A stretch of 37,099 bases of DNA from a virus (IMGVR_UViG_3300043823_000514:1-37099); one strand, 5' to 3'; positions 7,287-18,100 are shown, numbered from the stretch's first letter. The notes: generated by a model from the letters alone, not told the origin. Program-made: numbers and translations.

Positions 7287-8261
7287 ATGGCAGATAAAGA
7301 GAATGATATTCCTATGAAGGAACTCGACGATGGCAGTTTAGTTGCCAAAGTCGTACTACCAGAAACTATCGACGGAGACGACGATACAGAAGGTAAAAAG
7401 AAGAAAAAAGACGAAGACCACGATGATGACGCAGACGGCGATGATGACCTGGATGCGGCCGGTGACGGCGATGAAGATCGTGAAGCCATTCGTCAAGCTC
7501 GCAGAGAAGAGCGCCGTTTAAAGAAAGAACTTAAAAAACAGCGCGAAGAATCTGCAAAGAACAAGATTCAATCGCTTGAACGACGTAACGCTGAATTGGC
7601 AGAGCGTTTAGCAAAAGTAGAAAATACTGCTGCATCGTACCAGTTTGTCCAACTTGATAAGTCTATTGAAGACGAAGCAACTCGAGTTGAATACGCTAAG
7701 ATGCAATTGCTAAAAGCAACACAAAACAATGACGCAGCCGGGCAAGTAGAATACCTAGAGCAACTGACAGAAGCAAAGCAACGCTTAAAAGAAGCTCAGC
7801 ATTATAAGAAACAGCAAGTAGATCAAGCAAAAGCGCCAAAACAAAATGTTCCAAACCCAGCTAGTACAGAGGTTCAAATCAATGCAACAAAATGGCTTAA
7901 AAAGAACTCTTGGTATGATCCACAAGCTAGAGATACAGATAGTAGAATTGCCAAAGTAATTGACCAAGAACTCGCATCTGACGGATGGGATCCAGCAGAC
8001 CCAGAATATTGGGATGAGTTAGACAGTCGTTTATCTTCGCGTTTACCCCACCGCTATACATCAAAAGGCGGAAAGAGCCGCAGCAATGCAGGCCCTTCAG
8101 CATCCAATAGAAGCTCGTCTTCTCCAGCGAAATCTGGAACCATCACTTTGAGCAAAGCTCGAGTAGATGCAATTAAGGATGCAGGTAAATGGGATGATAT
8201 AGCAGAACGAAATAAAATGATCCGTGCGTACGCACAGTATGATCGTCAAAATAAAGGTTAA
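7287..8261 (+). CDS. Putative capsid scaffolding protein
   Basis: 324 residues. The N-terminal 70 are strongly acidic with a lysine patch (GKKKKKDEDHDDDADGDDD). Residues about 70-190 form a long charged coiled coil (RREERRLKKELKKQREES; LERRNAELAERLAKVE), and the C-terminal part is basic and Ser-rich. Acidic coiled-coil proteins directly before the capsid gene usually act as scaffolds that guide procapsid assembly and leave before or during packaging. Placement between portal and capsid genes supports this. The N-terminal ELDDGSLVAKVV resembles ELDDGSVVVNYV in the portal N-terminus, a possible shared docking motif. No protease domain was seen. Confidence 0.65.
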   Translation: MADKENDIPMKELDDGSLVAKVVLPETIDGDDDTEGKKKKKDEDHDDDADGDDDLDAAGDGDEDREAIRQARREERRLKKELKKQREESAKNKIQSLERRNAELAERLAKVENTAASYQFVQLDKSIEDEATRVEYAKMQLLKATQNNDAAGQVEYLEQLTEAKQRLKEAQHYKKQQVDQAKAPKQNVPNPASTEVQINATKWLKKNSWYDPQARDTDSRIAKVIDQELASDGWDPADPEYWDELDSRLSSRLPHRYTSKGGKSRSNAGPSASNRSSSSPAKSGTITLSKARVDAIKDAGKWDDIAERNKMIRAYAQYDRQNKG

Positions 8262-8266
8262 TTAAA

Positions 8267-8824
8267 ATGGCAAATACAAGAATCAAACGCGACTTAGATG
8301 ATAGACTCGCTGAGCGTGTACAAGAAGTAAGAGAACGGATCGCAGAACAAGATCCGGAAGAAAAAGTAAAGCGCGAACGCCTTGATGCGTTTAGAGACAA
8401 ATGGCAAAATAGCGCGTTGCCAGACCTAGCCCCGGGTTTAATCCCAGGGTTCCATTTGTGTTGGTTATCCACCACAAATAATTATGACAGTATCGACAAA
8501 CGTTTGACGTTGGGTTATGAGCCAGTGAAAGTCTCGGAGTTAGGAAAAGGCTTTGAAAATCTAGGCAAGATGAGCTCAGGCAAGTTTGAAGGCTGTGTTA
8601 GTTGTAACGAGATGGTTCTTTTTAAATTACCTGAAGAAATGTATCAAGAAGTAATGAAGATGTTGCACCATGATGATCCTCTGGAACACCAACGCAATAT
8701 CACCGCAGCAGTTCGTGGGCAAGCCCAAGAAAGCAAAGGCGGTCGTTCACTACTTGAAGGCGGTCTTTTGGAAATGGAAAAAGATGCTTCTCGCGCGAAT
8801 AATAAAAATATTCGTTTTTCATAA
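8267..8824 (+). CDS. Hypothetical head-cluster protein
   Basis: 185 residues, no membrane segment. The first 50 residues are a charged helix (DLDDRLAERVQEVRERIAEQ). The middle holds a compact region with PDLAPGLIPGFHLCWLSTT and a CVSC motif near residue 105, and the C-terminus is Gln/Gly-rich and basic. It starts six bases after the scaffold-like gene and precedes the decoration-like and capsid genes, so a role in head assembly or as a minor head protein is likely. I recognise no named family. Two close cysteines alone do not make a metal site. Confidence 0.7.
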   Translation: MANTRIKRDLDDRLAERVQEVRERIAEQDPEEKVKRERLDAFRDKWQNSALPDLAPGLIPGFHLCWLSTTNNYDSIDKRLTLGYEPVKVSELGKGFENLGKMSSGKFEGCVSCNEMVLFKLPEEMYQEVMKMLHHDDPLEHQRNITAAVRGQAQESKGGRSLLEGGLLEMEKDASRANNKNIRFS

Positions 8825-8852
8825 CAAACTTCAAAACAAAGGAAATTGACTA

Positions 8853-9521
8853 ATGTCAACAACATTTCAACCCTTTGGCCTGAAGCCTGCATACCACCCA
8901 AGTGGCTTGGATCGTGCAGTACCATTCGCTGGTACTAACACCTATGTCACTGGCGTATCAGGTTATAGCGCTCCTTACTCGTTGAGCTCTGGCCAGTCTT
9001 TTTGGCAATATCAACCTGTAACGATCAACTCTTCTGGCCAATTAACTATCGCTGCTCAAGCCGGCTCTGCTGGTAACACTGTATATGGTGTGTTTGACGG
9101 TGTAGAATATACTAACTCAGACGGTCGTCGTAGTGTAGCTAAATATGCTTCTTTGACTTCTTTGAATTCATACACAAACATCGTTTTCTGGATTTTTGCT
9201 GATCCAGCACTCGTATATGAAGCTCAAATCAATGGTTCTGCAACTGCAGCTTCTATTGGTCAAGAATACAACTTTGACACAACTTCTGGTTCTCGTGTAA
9301 CTGATGGCTATGCTATCGGTAACGGAGGCGCTGGTTTCTCTACTACTGCATTGCTCGCAACTGCAGTTGGTTCTGGTAACCAAGGACAAGTTCGTGTGGT
9401 TGGTCTTGGACGTGAAGCAGCTTACCCAGCTGGTAATACCAATGCTTGGGGCGATACTTACACAATCGTTCAGGTTCAGATCTGCAACAACACCTTCGCC
9501 GCTCCGTCGGTATCGGTTTAA
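8853..9521 (+). CDS. Putative head decoration/structural protein
   Basis: 222 residues, mostly beta-prone and rich in Ser, Gly, Thr and Tyr (FQPFGLKPAYHPSG; YSAPYSLSSGQSFWQYQPV; GNTVYGVFDGVEYTNSDGRR). It lies immediately before the major capsid gene with a strong ribosome binding site (AAAGGAAA), so it is probably made in quantity. A beta-rich protein of this size next to the capsid gene is often a decoration or stabilising protein on the head. This is inferred from context and composition, not from a recognised domain. Confidence 0.65.
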   Translation: MSTTFQPFGLKPAYHPSGLDRAVPFAGTNTYVTGVSGYSAPYSLSSGQSFWQYQPVTINSSGQLTIAAQAGSAGNTVYGVFDGVEYTNSDGRRSVAKYASLTSLNSYTNIVFWIFADPALVYEAQINGSATAASIGQEYNFDTTSGSRVTDGYAIGNGGAGFSTTALLATAVGSGNQGQVRVVGLGREAAYPAGNTNAWGDTYTIVQVQICNNTFAAPSVSV

Positions 9522-9544
9522 TTAATTAACGAAAGGAATAGCAC

Positions 9545-10462
9545 ATGGCAACCCCAATGCGCAGTACGGACTTTCGTGCGGTAGTCGAACCGATTATCAA
9601 CGAAGTCTTTGATGGTGTTTATGAACAACGCGATGACGAATGGAAAGGATTTGTAGAACAGATCCAAGGTATTCCACGTAACTACCATGAAGAAGTAATG
9701 CTTTATGGTATGAACGCAGCTCCTGCGATGCCTGACGGCACTCCAGTTAGCTACGATCAAGGTGGTACACTGTACATCACTCGTTTCATCTACCAAATCT
9801 ATGGCTTAGCATATGCTTTGACCAAAGTTTTGATGGAAGACGGCGATCACATTCGTATCGGTAGCACTTTCGCTAAACACTTAGCTCAATCTATGATTGA
9901 AACTAAGGAAACCCTTTGCGCCAACATTTTGAACTTTGCGTTCACAGCTGGCTACATCGGTGGCGACGGCGTTACATTGATCAACACCGCTCACCCAATC
10001 GCTAACGGCGGTTCTTACTCTAACCAATTGTCTACAGCTGCTTCTTTGAGCCAAACTTCTGTTGAACAGATGTTGATTCAAATCCGTAGCGCTATCGACA
10101 ATAATGGTAAGCGTATCCGCTTGAAAGCTGAGCAATTAGTTGTTCCTCCAGCACTCGAGTTCCAAGCAGAAGTAATTCTGAAGTCTGTTCTCCGTTCTGG
10201 TACAGCTGACAATGATTTGAACCCAATCAAATCAACAGGCATGTTGCCTAAAGGTACACACGTGGTCACACGTTTGTCCTCTAGCAAAGCTTGGTGGGTT
10301 CAAACTGATGCAGAAAATGGTCTCATGCTCGTTATGCGTCGTCCAATGGAAAAATCCATGGAAGGCGATTTCGAAACTGATTCTATGCGTTACAAGGCTA
10401 CAGAGCGTTATGCTACTGGTTGGCACGATGCGCGTAACGTTTTCGGTACAGCTGGTCTGTAA
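9545..10462 (+). CDS. Major capsid protein (putative HK97-type)
   Basis: 305 residues. An N-terminal helical segment (STDFRAVVEPIINEVFDGVY) is followed by mixed alpha/beta sequence including a long helix (SVEQMLIQIRSAIDNNGKRIRLKAEQLVVPP, written as two parts around 175-210). The RLKAEQLVVPPALEF stretch is typical of phage major head proteins. The C-terminal part (KAWWVQTDAENGLMLVMRR; YKATERYATGWHDARNVFG) fits a shell-forming domain. The protein forms the icosahedral head. Support comes from size, order after scaffold-like and decoration-like genes, a good ribosome binding site (GAAAGGA), and a strong terminator straight after the stop, which fits a highly expressed unit. Confidence 0.8.
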   Translation: MATPMRSTDFRAVVEPIINEVFDGVYEQRDDEWKGFVEQIQGIPRNYHEEVMLYGMNAAPAMPDGTPVSYDQGGTLYITRFIYQIYGLAYALTKVLMEDGDHIRIGSTFAKHLAQSMIETKETLCANILNFAFTAGYIGGDGVTLINTAHPIANGGSYSNQLSTAASLSQTSVEQMLIQIRSAIDNNGKRIRLKAEQLVVPPALEFQAEVILKSVLRSGTADNDLNPIKSTGMLPKGTHVVTRLSSSKAWWVQTDAENGLMLVMRRPMEKSMEGDFETDSMRYKATERYATGWHDARNVFGTAGL

Positions 10463-10481
10463 TTCGACCCCCGCAGCACAG

Positions 10482-10507
10482 AAAAGCCACCTTCGGGTGG
10501 CTTTTTT
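10482..10507 (+). terminator. Rho-independent terminator after the capsid gene
   Basis: AAAAGCCACC (10482-10491), loop TTCG, and GGTGGCTTTT (10496-10505) followed by more T form a perfect 10-bp stem with a stable UUCG tetraloop and a U tract. It closes the head transcription unit. Promoter element 4 follows about 10 bases later. Confidence 0.95.
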
Positions 10508-10515
10508 GCTTTTTG

Positions 10516-10554
10516 GGGCGTTTTGCTTGTTTTTAGCGTATTAGTAAATATAGG
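10516..10554 (+). promoter_or_regulatory. Late-promoter-like element, copy 4
   Basis: GGGCGTTTT (10516-10524), GCGTATTAGT (10536-10545) and TAGG (10551-10554) occur at the shared spacing. Placement directly behind a strong terminator is good support for a real promoter. It would restart transcription towards the 10645 gene and the fibre. Confidence 0.75.
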
Positions 10555-10559
10555 AAGAA

Positions 10560-10620
10560 TCGCCCCCAACAGGGCCCCGTCACTTCCCGGGGCTACGATC
10601 AAGCGACTGAGTGGGGCTAT
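10560..10620 (+). promoter_or_regulatory. GC-rich structured 5' leader
   Basis: Between element 4 and the ATG at 10645, GCCCCG (10574-10579) pairs with CGGGGC (10588-10593). A second GGGGC (10613-10617) could compete for the same left arm. A GC-rich hairpin in an otherwise AT-leaning region could stabilise the message or regulate it. I do not recognise a riboswitch class. Confidence 0.5.
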
Positions 10621-10644
10621 AAACTCTTGATAGGATAAAATCAA

Positions 10645-11214
10645 ATGTCAGTAACATTTAATACTCCCGTACGTATTTACAAGTACAACAACCCAACAAA
10701 TAACGGCGTAATCGCTCCAGACAACACCGGCGCAGCTCAAGTTACACAAGAAGCATCTTTAGTAACTGCAGTTTCTGCAGTAACCTCTGGCGCTGTAGTT
10801 CTCCCAACAGCTCCTGTTGGTACAACAACCCCACAACCAGTTACAATTCCAGCGGGTTCCATCATTGCTGGTGTATATTTCTACGAAACAACAGCTCCTT
10901 CAGCTTTAACTGGTGGTGTAATCACTGTTGACATTTCCGTAGTTAACCCAACAACCGGTGCTGTAACAACAACTGCTTTGGGAACAATTACCCCAACTAC
11001 AACTGGTGGTTTAATTCCAGTGTCATTCACTGCAACAGCAGCAACAGCAGCTTTGTTAGCTAACGTCGGTCCTCTGGATGTGACAATTAGCTTCTCACAA
11101 GCTACTATCAGTGCAATCACAGGCTCTTTGAACGGTACTTTCCAAGTAGAATACACTGCTCGTAACTTCACTGGTTCTATCATCAACGTTGGTCAAGGTT
11201 ATACTAACAGCTAA
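10645..11214 (+). CDS. Putative virion protein, Thr/Ala/Val-rich
   Basis: 189 residues, very low in charge and rich in Thr, Ala, Val, Gly and Pro, alternating like beta strands (SLVTAVSAVTSGAVVLPT; PVTIPAGSIIAGVYFYETT; GGVITVDISVVNPTTGAV). There is no signal peptide. It is first in the unit after the capsid terminator and is followed by two small beta-rich proteins and the giant fibre. A structural role, for instance decoration or neck/fibre attachment, is reasonable. I recognise no family. Confidence 0.65.
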   Translation: MSVTFNTPVRIYKYNNPTNNGVIAPDNTGAAQVTQEASLVTAVSAVTSGAVVLPTAPVGTTTPQPVTIPAGSIIAGVYFYETTAPSALTGGVITVDISVVNPTTGAVTTTALGTITPTTTGGLIPVSFTATAATAALLANVGPLDVTISFSQATISAITGSLNGTFQVEYTARNFTGSIINVGQGYTNS

Positions 11215-11227
11215 TTAGGAGTCGGCT

Positions 11228-11533
11228 ATGCGTGAAGTAGTAGTTACGGCCGATTCGACTGGGGCTACACCCCCAGTCATTCTCGACCAATACCAAAATC
11301 CCTTTAGCGTTACCTATGTAAACTCTGGTTCTGGTACTGTGCAGGTTTCTGCAACAGACCCATACCCAGTTGTTAATGAAGAGTTCACAACTGCAACATT
11401 TACTTGGGTTACTGTACCAACAACAGATCCAAATGCGGCTGGCTTTTTAGGGCAACCTTTCCGTGCAATCAGAATTTCTGGTGGCGCATCTGGTGATACA
11501 CTAACAGTCATCCAATCAGGAGTTAAAGGTTAA
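11228..11533 (+). CDS. Small beta-rich hypothetical virion protein
   Basis: 101 residues, Thr/Val/Pro-rich and beta-prone (MREVVVTADSTGATPPVILD; NSGSGTVQVSATDPYPVV; FRAIRISGGASGDTLTVIQS). The C-terminal half resembles small jelly-roll proteins found with phage fibres, but the match is too weak to name. AGGAG lies upstream of the ATG. The stop forms a TAATG overlap with the next gene, so the two are probably translated together. Confidence 0.65.
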   Translation: MREVVVTADSTGATPPVILDQYQNPFSVTYVNSGSGTVQVSATDPYPVVNEEFTTATFTWVTVPTTDPNAAGFLGQPFRAIRISGGASGDTLTVIQSGVKG

Positions 11534-12159
11534 TGCCAGTTTACCTCGATACTCGAGGTAATTCTGTCCTATCTGTAGCGGTCTGTGACCGCTGCAATAG
11601 GAAGATGGCGTACGTCGATCTTATGCCCGATCCCAACTTTCCAGGGATGCGAGTATGCAAAGAAGATCTAGACAATTTTGACCCATGGCGTTTACCTGCA
11701 CTGCAAACAGAAAATATTGCATTGCGCTTTCCGCGCCCAGACGTTTCAGTTGCAACAGGCCCAATTGGTGGTGATAATATTCTAACTGAGAATGGATTTA
11801 CAGCTCAGAATGATATTTATATCACAGGCACCGACGGCACTTATGCAAATGGCACAGGTGATCTTAATAAGAACAGCAACGTTGTTCCGTCACCGATGTC
11901 TCTCAATCCATATATTTACAACGTTACTCCAAACGTTGGATCAAAATCTGGTGGAACTAACGTAGTTATCACTGGAGCCAACTTCACAGAAGTAAACACA
12001 ATTCGTTTTGGTGGTGTAATTGCTATATTTGAATTAGTAAACTCCACCGAAATTACTGCAGTAGTACCAGCTTATTCCACAATTGGTGTTGTTGACGTAC
12101 TTGCAGTTTCCCCATTCGGAAATGCCACCTTCCACGGTGGTTTCACTTATACAGCATAA
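11533..12159 (+). CDS. Cys-rich N-terminus plus IPT/TIG-domain virion protein
   Basis: 208 residues. The N-terminus has CDRC (Cys18, Cys21) and Cys42, like part of a small zinc-ribbon. Residues about 125-207 form an IPT/TIG immunoglobulin-like domain: NPYIYNVTPNVGSKSGGTNV, then VITGANFT, IRFGGV, and a GNATFHGGFTYTA ending. Such Ig-like domains are common on phage heads and tails, where they often aid attachment to surface sugars. It starts in the stop of the previous gene and ends three bases before the giant fibre gene, suggesting a role near that fibre. The Ig-like call is firm; zinc binding is a guess. Confidence 0.75.
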   Translation: MPVYLDTRGNSVLSVAVCDRCNRKMAYVDLMPDPNFPGMRVCKEDLDNFDPWRLPALQTENIALRFPRPDVSVATGPIGGDNILTENGFTAQNDIYITGTDGTYANGTGDLNKNSNVVPSPMSLNPYIYNVTPNVGSKSGGTNVVITGANFTEVNTIRFGGVIAIFELVNSTEITAVVPAYSTIGVVDVLAVSPFGNATFHGGFTYTA

Positions 12160-12162
12160 TAC

Positions 12163-15100
12163 ATGGCAGATCAGTCGATAACCCAGCTACCGATTGCTTA
12201 TACCTTAACAGGGGATGAGCAAGTACCAGTAGTACAACGCGGAGTTACTAAACAAGCGTCTGTGTCACAGATCGCTAATGCTGCGTCGCCGGGTAAATTG
12301 ATTACCAATATGACGTATACTCCGTCAAACGGAGATTTAAATGTCTATTACAGTGACGGCTCAACTCAAGTTTTAGGCCCTATTTCTGGCTGGTCTGGCT
12401 ACAGTGGTTATTCTGGTATCTCTGGTATCTCTGGTATCTCTGGTTATTCTGGTATCTCTGGTTATTCTGGTATCTCAGGATACAGTGGGTCAGGTGTTTC
12501 AGGATTCTCAGGATATTCTGGTAAGTCAGGATATAGTGGTATCGGCACATCTGGCTTTTCCGGCACATCTGGCTTTTCCGGTTATTCTGGTATATCTGGC
12601 TATTCTGGTATATCTGGCTATTCTGGTATCTCTGGTATCTCTGGATACAGTGGTTCTGGTGTCTCCGGCTACAGCGGTTCTGGTATCTCTGGCTACAGTG
12701 GTTTTTCTGGCTATAGCGGTATCTCTGGTTACAGTGGCTTCTCTGGCATCTCTGGTTGGTCTGGTATTTCTGGCTATAGTGGTATTTCTGGTTACTCTGG
12801 TATCTCTGGCTACAGTGGTTCTGGTATCTCTGGCTATAGTGGTTTTTCCGGTATCTCTGGCTATAGTGGTATCTCTGGCTATAGTGGTATCTCTGGCTAT
12901 AGTGGTATCTCTGGCTACAGTGGTTCTGGTATCTCTGGCTACAGTGGTTTTTCTGGTATTTCTGGCTACAGTGGTATTTCTGGCTTCTCTGGCATTTCTG
13001 GTTATAGTGGCTTCTCTGGCATTTCTGGTTACAGTGGCTTCTCTGGCATTTCTGGTTACAGTGGCTCAGGTATCTCTGGCTATAGTGGCTCAGGTATCTC
13101 TGGCTATAGTGGCTTCTCTGGTATCTCTGGCTATAGTGGCTTCTCTGGTATCTCTGGTTACAGCGGTGTCTCTGGCTATAGCGGATTCTCTGGCATCTCT
13201 GGCTATAGTGGCTTCTCCGGTATCTCTGGCTATAGTGGCTTCTCTGGTATCTCTGGCTATAGTGGCTCAGGTATCTCTGGTTACAGTGGCTTCTCTGGTA
13301 TCTCTGGCTTCTCTGGCTACAGTGGCTTCTCTGGTATCTCTGGCTACAGTGGCTTCTCTGGCATCTCTGGCTACAGCGGTATCTCTGGCATCTCTGGCTA
13401 TAGTGGCTTTTCTGGTATCTCTGGCTATAGTGGCTTTTCTGGTATCTCTGGCTACAGTGGCTTCTCCGGTATCTCTGGCTACAGTGGCTTCTCTGGTATC
13501 TCTGGCTACAGTGGCTTCTCTGGTATCTCCGGATATAGTGGCTTCTCTGGTATCTCTGGCTACAGCAGTTTTTCCGGCATTTCAGGATACTCTGGAATTA
13601 GCGGATATTCAGGTTTTTCTGGAATAAGTGGTTATAGTGGATCTGGTGTAAGTGGATACTCTGGTTACAGCGGCGAATCTGGATATAGCGGTGAAACTGG
13701 TTCTTCTTTTTCTTTTGAAGGTACTGTAGCGACCTACGCAGATTTACCGCTGGTAGGTAACACTAATGGCGATGCCTATGTTACTGCAGATACAGGACAT
13801 CTTTGGATTTGGGACGCCGATGATAGCGAATGGGAGGACGCTGGTTTATTTTTAGGTGAGAGTGGTTACAGTGGATATTCTGGCACTAGCGGCTATAGTG
13901 GTTCAGGTATCTCTGGCTACAGTGGCTTCTCAGGTATCTCTGGCTTCTCTGGTTACTCAGGTAAATCTGGTTACTCAGGATACAGCGGCTCTGGTATTTC
14001 TGGTTATAGTGGCTCTGGTGTGTCTGGTTTCTCGGGCTACTCTGGCACATCTGGTTATTCAGGATATAGTGGTTTCTCAGGTATCTCAGGACAAAATGGT
14101 CCTATGGGAACCTCTGGCTACTCAGGATATTCTGGTGCATCCGGAATAAGTGGCTATAGTGGATACTCTGGCATCTCTGGTTGGTCTGGTATTTCCGGAT
14201 ACTCTGGTATCTCTGGTTGGTCTGGTATCTCTGGTTACAGTGGATATTCTGGTATCTCCGGCTGGTCTGGTATCTCTGGCTACAGTGGCTTCTCTGGTAT
14301 CTCTGGCTACAGTGGCTTCTCTGGTATCTCGGGCTACTCTGGTTCTGGTGTATCTGGCTATAGTGGTTCAGGTATCTCTGGCTACAGTGGCTTCTCTGGT
14401 ATCTCTGGCTTCTCTGGTATTTCCGGCTGGTCTGGTTATTCAGGATATAGCGGTGTATCTGGTTGGTCTGGTATCTCAGGCTACAGCGGTTTCTCTGGCA
14501 TCTCTGGATATTCAGGTTCGGGTGTAAGCGGATACTCAGGTTACAGTGGTATCTCAGGCTTCTCTGGCTATTCTGGTATCAGTGGATACTCAGGATACTC
14601 TAGCTTCTCAGGTTACTCAGGCATTTCAGGATTCTCTGGCTACTCTGGACAAACTGGTGCTGGTGGTGTAGTTAGCTATTGGGGTGCATTTTATGATACC
14701 ACCAACCAAACGGCAGCTAATACAACGACAGCCTACGTAGTTAATATTGGAAGTACATCTGGTAACAATGGAATCAGCATTGTTTCTGGAAACCAAATAA
14801 CCCACAGCAGTGCTGGAACATACAATTTACAGTATTCAATTCAGTTTGTAAATACAGATTCAAACTCAGATGTTGTTAACGTATGGCTTAGAAAAAATGG
14901 CGCTGATGTAGCAGATTCTAATAGTGAATATTCAGTACCCGGAACATCGCACGGCGGGTCTGGAGCATTGATTGCTGCAGTTAATTATGTAATCAGCTTA
15001 AACGCTGGGGACTATTTACAGCTAGTTTGGTCAACTACTAACACAACAGTATCTATCGCCACAATCCCAGCGGGGACAAGCCCAACAGTGCCTGTTGCGC

Positions 15101-18100
15101 CAGGTGTAATTGTTACATCTACACAAGTAACTTACACCCAGTCTGGATATTCAGGATTCTCTGGATATTCAGGATTCTCTGGCTACAGCGGCATATCAGG
15201 TTACTCAGGATTCTCTGGTATTTCAGGTTACTCAGGATTCTCCGGTATCTCTGGATACTCTGGCACCTCTGGTTACAGCGGCTCAGGTATCTCTGGATTC
15301 TCCGGTATCTCTGGCTGGTCTGGTATTTCTGGCTGGTCTGGTTACTCAGGTTACAGTGGAATATCTGGCTGGTCTGGTATCTCTGGTTACTCTGGTTCTG
15401 GTGTATCTGGCTACTCTGGTTCAGGTATCTCTGGCTACAGCGGTACTTCAGGTTATAGTGGTTCTGGTATCTCAGGCTTCTCCGGTATCTCCGGCTACAG
15501 TGGTATCTCTGGCTACAGTGGTATCTCAGGTTTTTCTGGTTACAGCGGATCCGGTATTTCTGGTTACAGTGGTTCAGGTATATCTGGTTATAGCGGTTAC
15601 AGCGGCATATCGGGCTTTAGCGGCGTTTCTGGCTATTCTGGTACCTCTGGATACTCTGGCTCTGGTTTAAGCGGCTACAGCGGTTTTAGTGGTATCTCAG
15701 GCTATTCTGGAATAGTTGGTCAATCTGGCTACTCAGGATACTCTGGATGGTCTGGTATTTCTGGTTATAGTGGTATCTCTGGTGCAAATGGCCCTTCTAC
15801 CGCAATCAACGCAACCAACAGTACTTCTAATACTAACTACTACCTAATTGGTGTTCCAGCTTTAGGTTCCAATCAGACACCATACGGTTTTAGTACAGAT
15901 GGTTTGACCTTCAACGGTTCAACACAAGTATTTACAGCTCCGTATCATGTTGCTACAGGATCAATTGCTAGTGCGGCTACAACAGGAGCATTTAGCTACG
16001 GCACTCTCGGATATTCTGATACCAACATCTTTGCTAGCTTTGCTACCAGCGTAAATACCTATGCACAGATGGTGCTCCAGAACAACAATACTGGCACACA
16101 GGCTTCTGCCGACTTTATTGTATCTGGTAGCAGCGGCACAGCGTCAACTTACTACGGTGACTTTGGCACTAACGGAGCGGGATTTAGCCAAGCAGGTTCA
16201 TTTGGTTTACCAAACGCGGTATATGTATACAGTTCTAATGGCGACTTAGTACTCGGTTCCATCACAGCCAATGCCATACGCATGGTTGTGAGCAACAATA
16301 CTACCGACGCGATGACCATCGACAGCGGTGGTGGTGTGTCATTCAACGGTTCTTACGGAACCAGCGGTTACATCCTGTCAACCAACGGATCTGGCCATGC
16401 TCCAACATGGATCAACGGCATCGGATTATCCGGTTACTCAGGCTATAGCGGCACATCCGGTTGGTCTGGTATTTCCGGCTATAGCGGCATAAACGGATCT
16501 ACTGGTACATCAGGTTATTCTGGATATAGCGGCATTTCTGGATTTTCTGGCATTTCTGGCTGGTCTGGCTATAGTGGCATTTCAGGCTGGTCTGGTATTT
16601 CAGGCTATAGTGGTTCTGGTATCTCTGGCTGGTCTGGTATTTCTGGCTGGTCTGGTATTTCTGGTTACAGCGGATCAAGCGAAACATGGCTTGGTGTATG
16701 GTCGAGTTCAACAGCTTATGTTGTAAGAAATATTGTTTCGTATAATGGCTCTTCTTACTACTGTATTTTGGCCAACACAAACCAAGTACCAACCAATACA
16801 ACATATTGGATTTTGGTAGCACAATCAGGCTACTCTGGCTATAGTGGTACTAACGGCTCCACCGGTACATCCGGCTACTCTGGCTATAGTGGCACTAACG
16901 GATCCACCGGTACATCTGGTTACTCTGGCTATAGTGGTACTAACGGTGCTACAGGCACATCTGGCTACTCTGGCTATAGTGGTACTAACGGTTCTACTGG
17001 TGCTACTGGTACATCTGGTTACTCTGGCTATAGTGGTACTAACGGTTCTACTGGTGCTACTGGTACATCTGGTTACTCTGGCTATAGTGGTACTAACGGT
17101 TCCACTGGTACATCTGGTTACTCTGGTTATAGTGGTTCCACTGGTGCTACAGGTACATCTGGCTACTCTGGCTATAGTGGCGCAAATGGTCCCTCTACTG
17201 CGATTAACGCAGCCAACAGTACCACTAATGCTGCCTACTATCTAGTTTCTGTTCCAGCGTTGGGTTCTAATCAAACGCCATACGGGTTCAGTACATCAGC
17301 GTTAACTTATAATGGATCTACTGGTGTCTTAAGTTCACCAACATTGAATACAACTTCTGTAGTTCAAGAAGGATCAACAGGACAGTTCTATTCAACTATC
17401 CATAATGTAAACAGTTCTTCCTATAATGCTTCTTTAGCATTTATCTCAACAAATGGTACGACTGCTACACCAGCAGGAACTACATTGGGGAACACAGACT
17501 TCTGGGGCTATACAGGTTCAGCCGTTGCTTATGCTGGTAGTATTGACTTTAATGCTTTGGCTTCTACCTATGGTGGCACTACTTGGACAACATCAAGCAC
17601 CCCAAGTGAATTAGCGTTTAACGTTACAGCGCCAGGTTCCACTACTCCAGCGTATGTTGGTGTTGTGACCTACACAGGTATTAATAGTTGCGCTATTGGT
17701 GCTACAGTGGCATCAACTGGTGTGTTTACTACCGCTCAAATCACCAGTCTTGGTGTAGGTACCGCAGCGTCAGGAACAACTGGCGAGATTCGTGCAACCA
17801 ATAACGTAACTGCGTACTACTCTGACGAGCGTTTAAAAACAAAAACAGGTAACATCGAAAACGCATTGGATAAACTGTGCGCTATTGAAACCATGCTGTA
17901 CCACGCTAATGAAACAGCGGTAGCACTTGGTTACGACGCCTCAGTTCAAGAAGTTGGTGTAACAGCCCAGTCTGTACAAAAAGTACAACCTGAAGTTGTA
18001 GTTCCAGCTCCAATTGATGATAAGTACTTAACTGTTCGTTATGAACGTTTAATTCCACTAATCATCGAAGCTATTAAAGAATTACGCGCTGAAATTAAAA

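Noticed and set aside
12404-14527. Long + frames (407, 97 and 125 codons) inside the fibre gene
   Set aside because: They are by-products of the 9-bp repeat read in a second frame (Leu/Val/Ala/Ser/Thr runs), and the true frame has recognisable domains.
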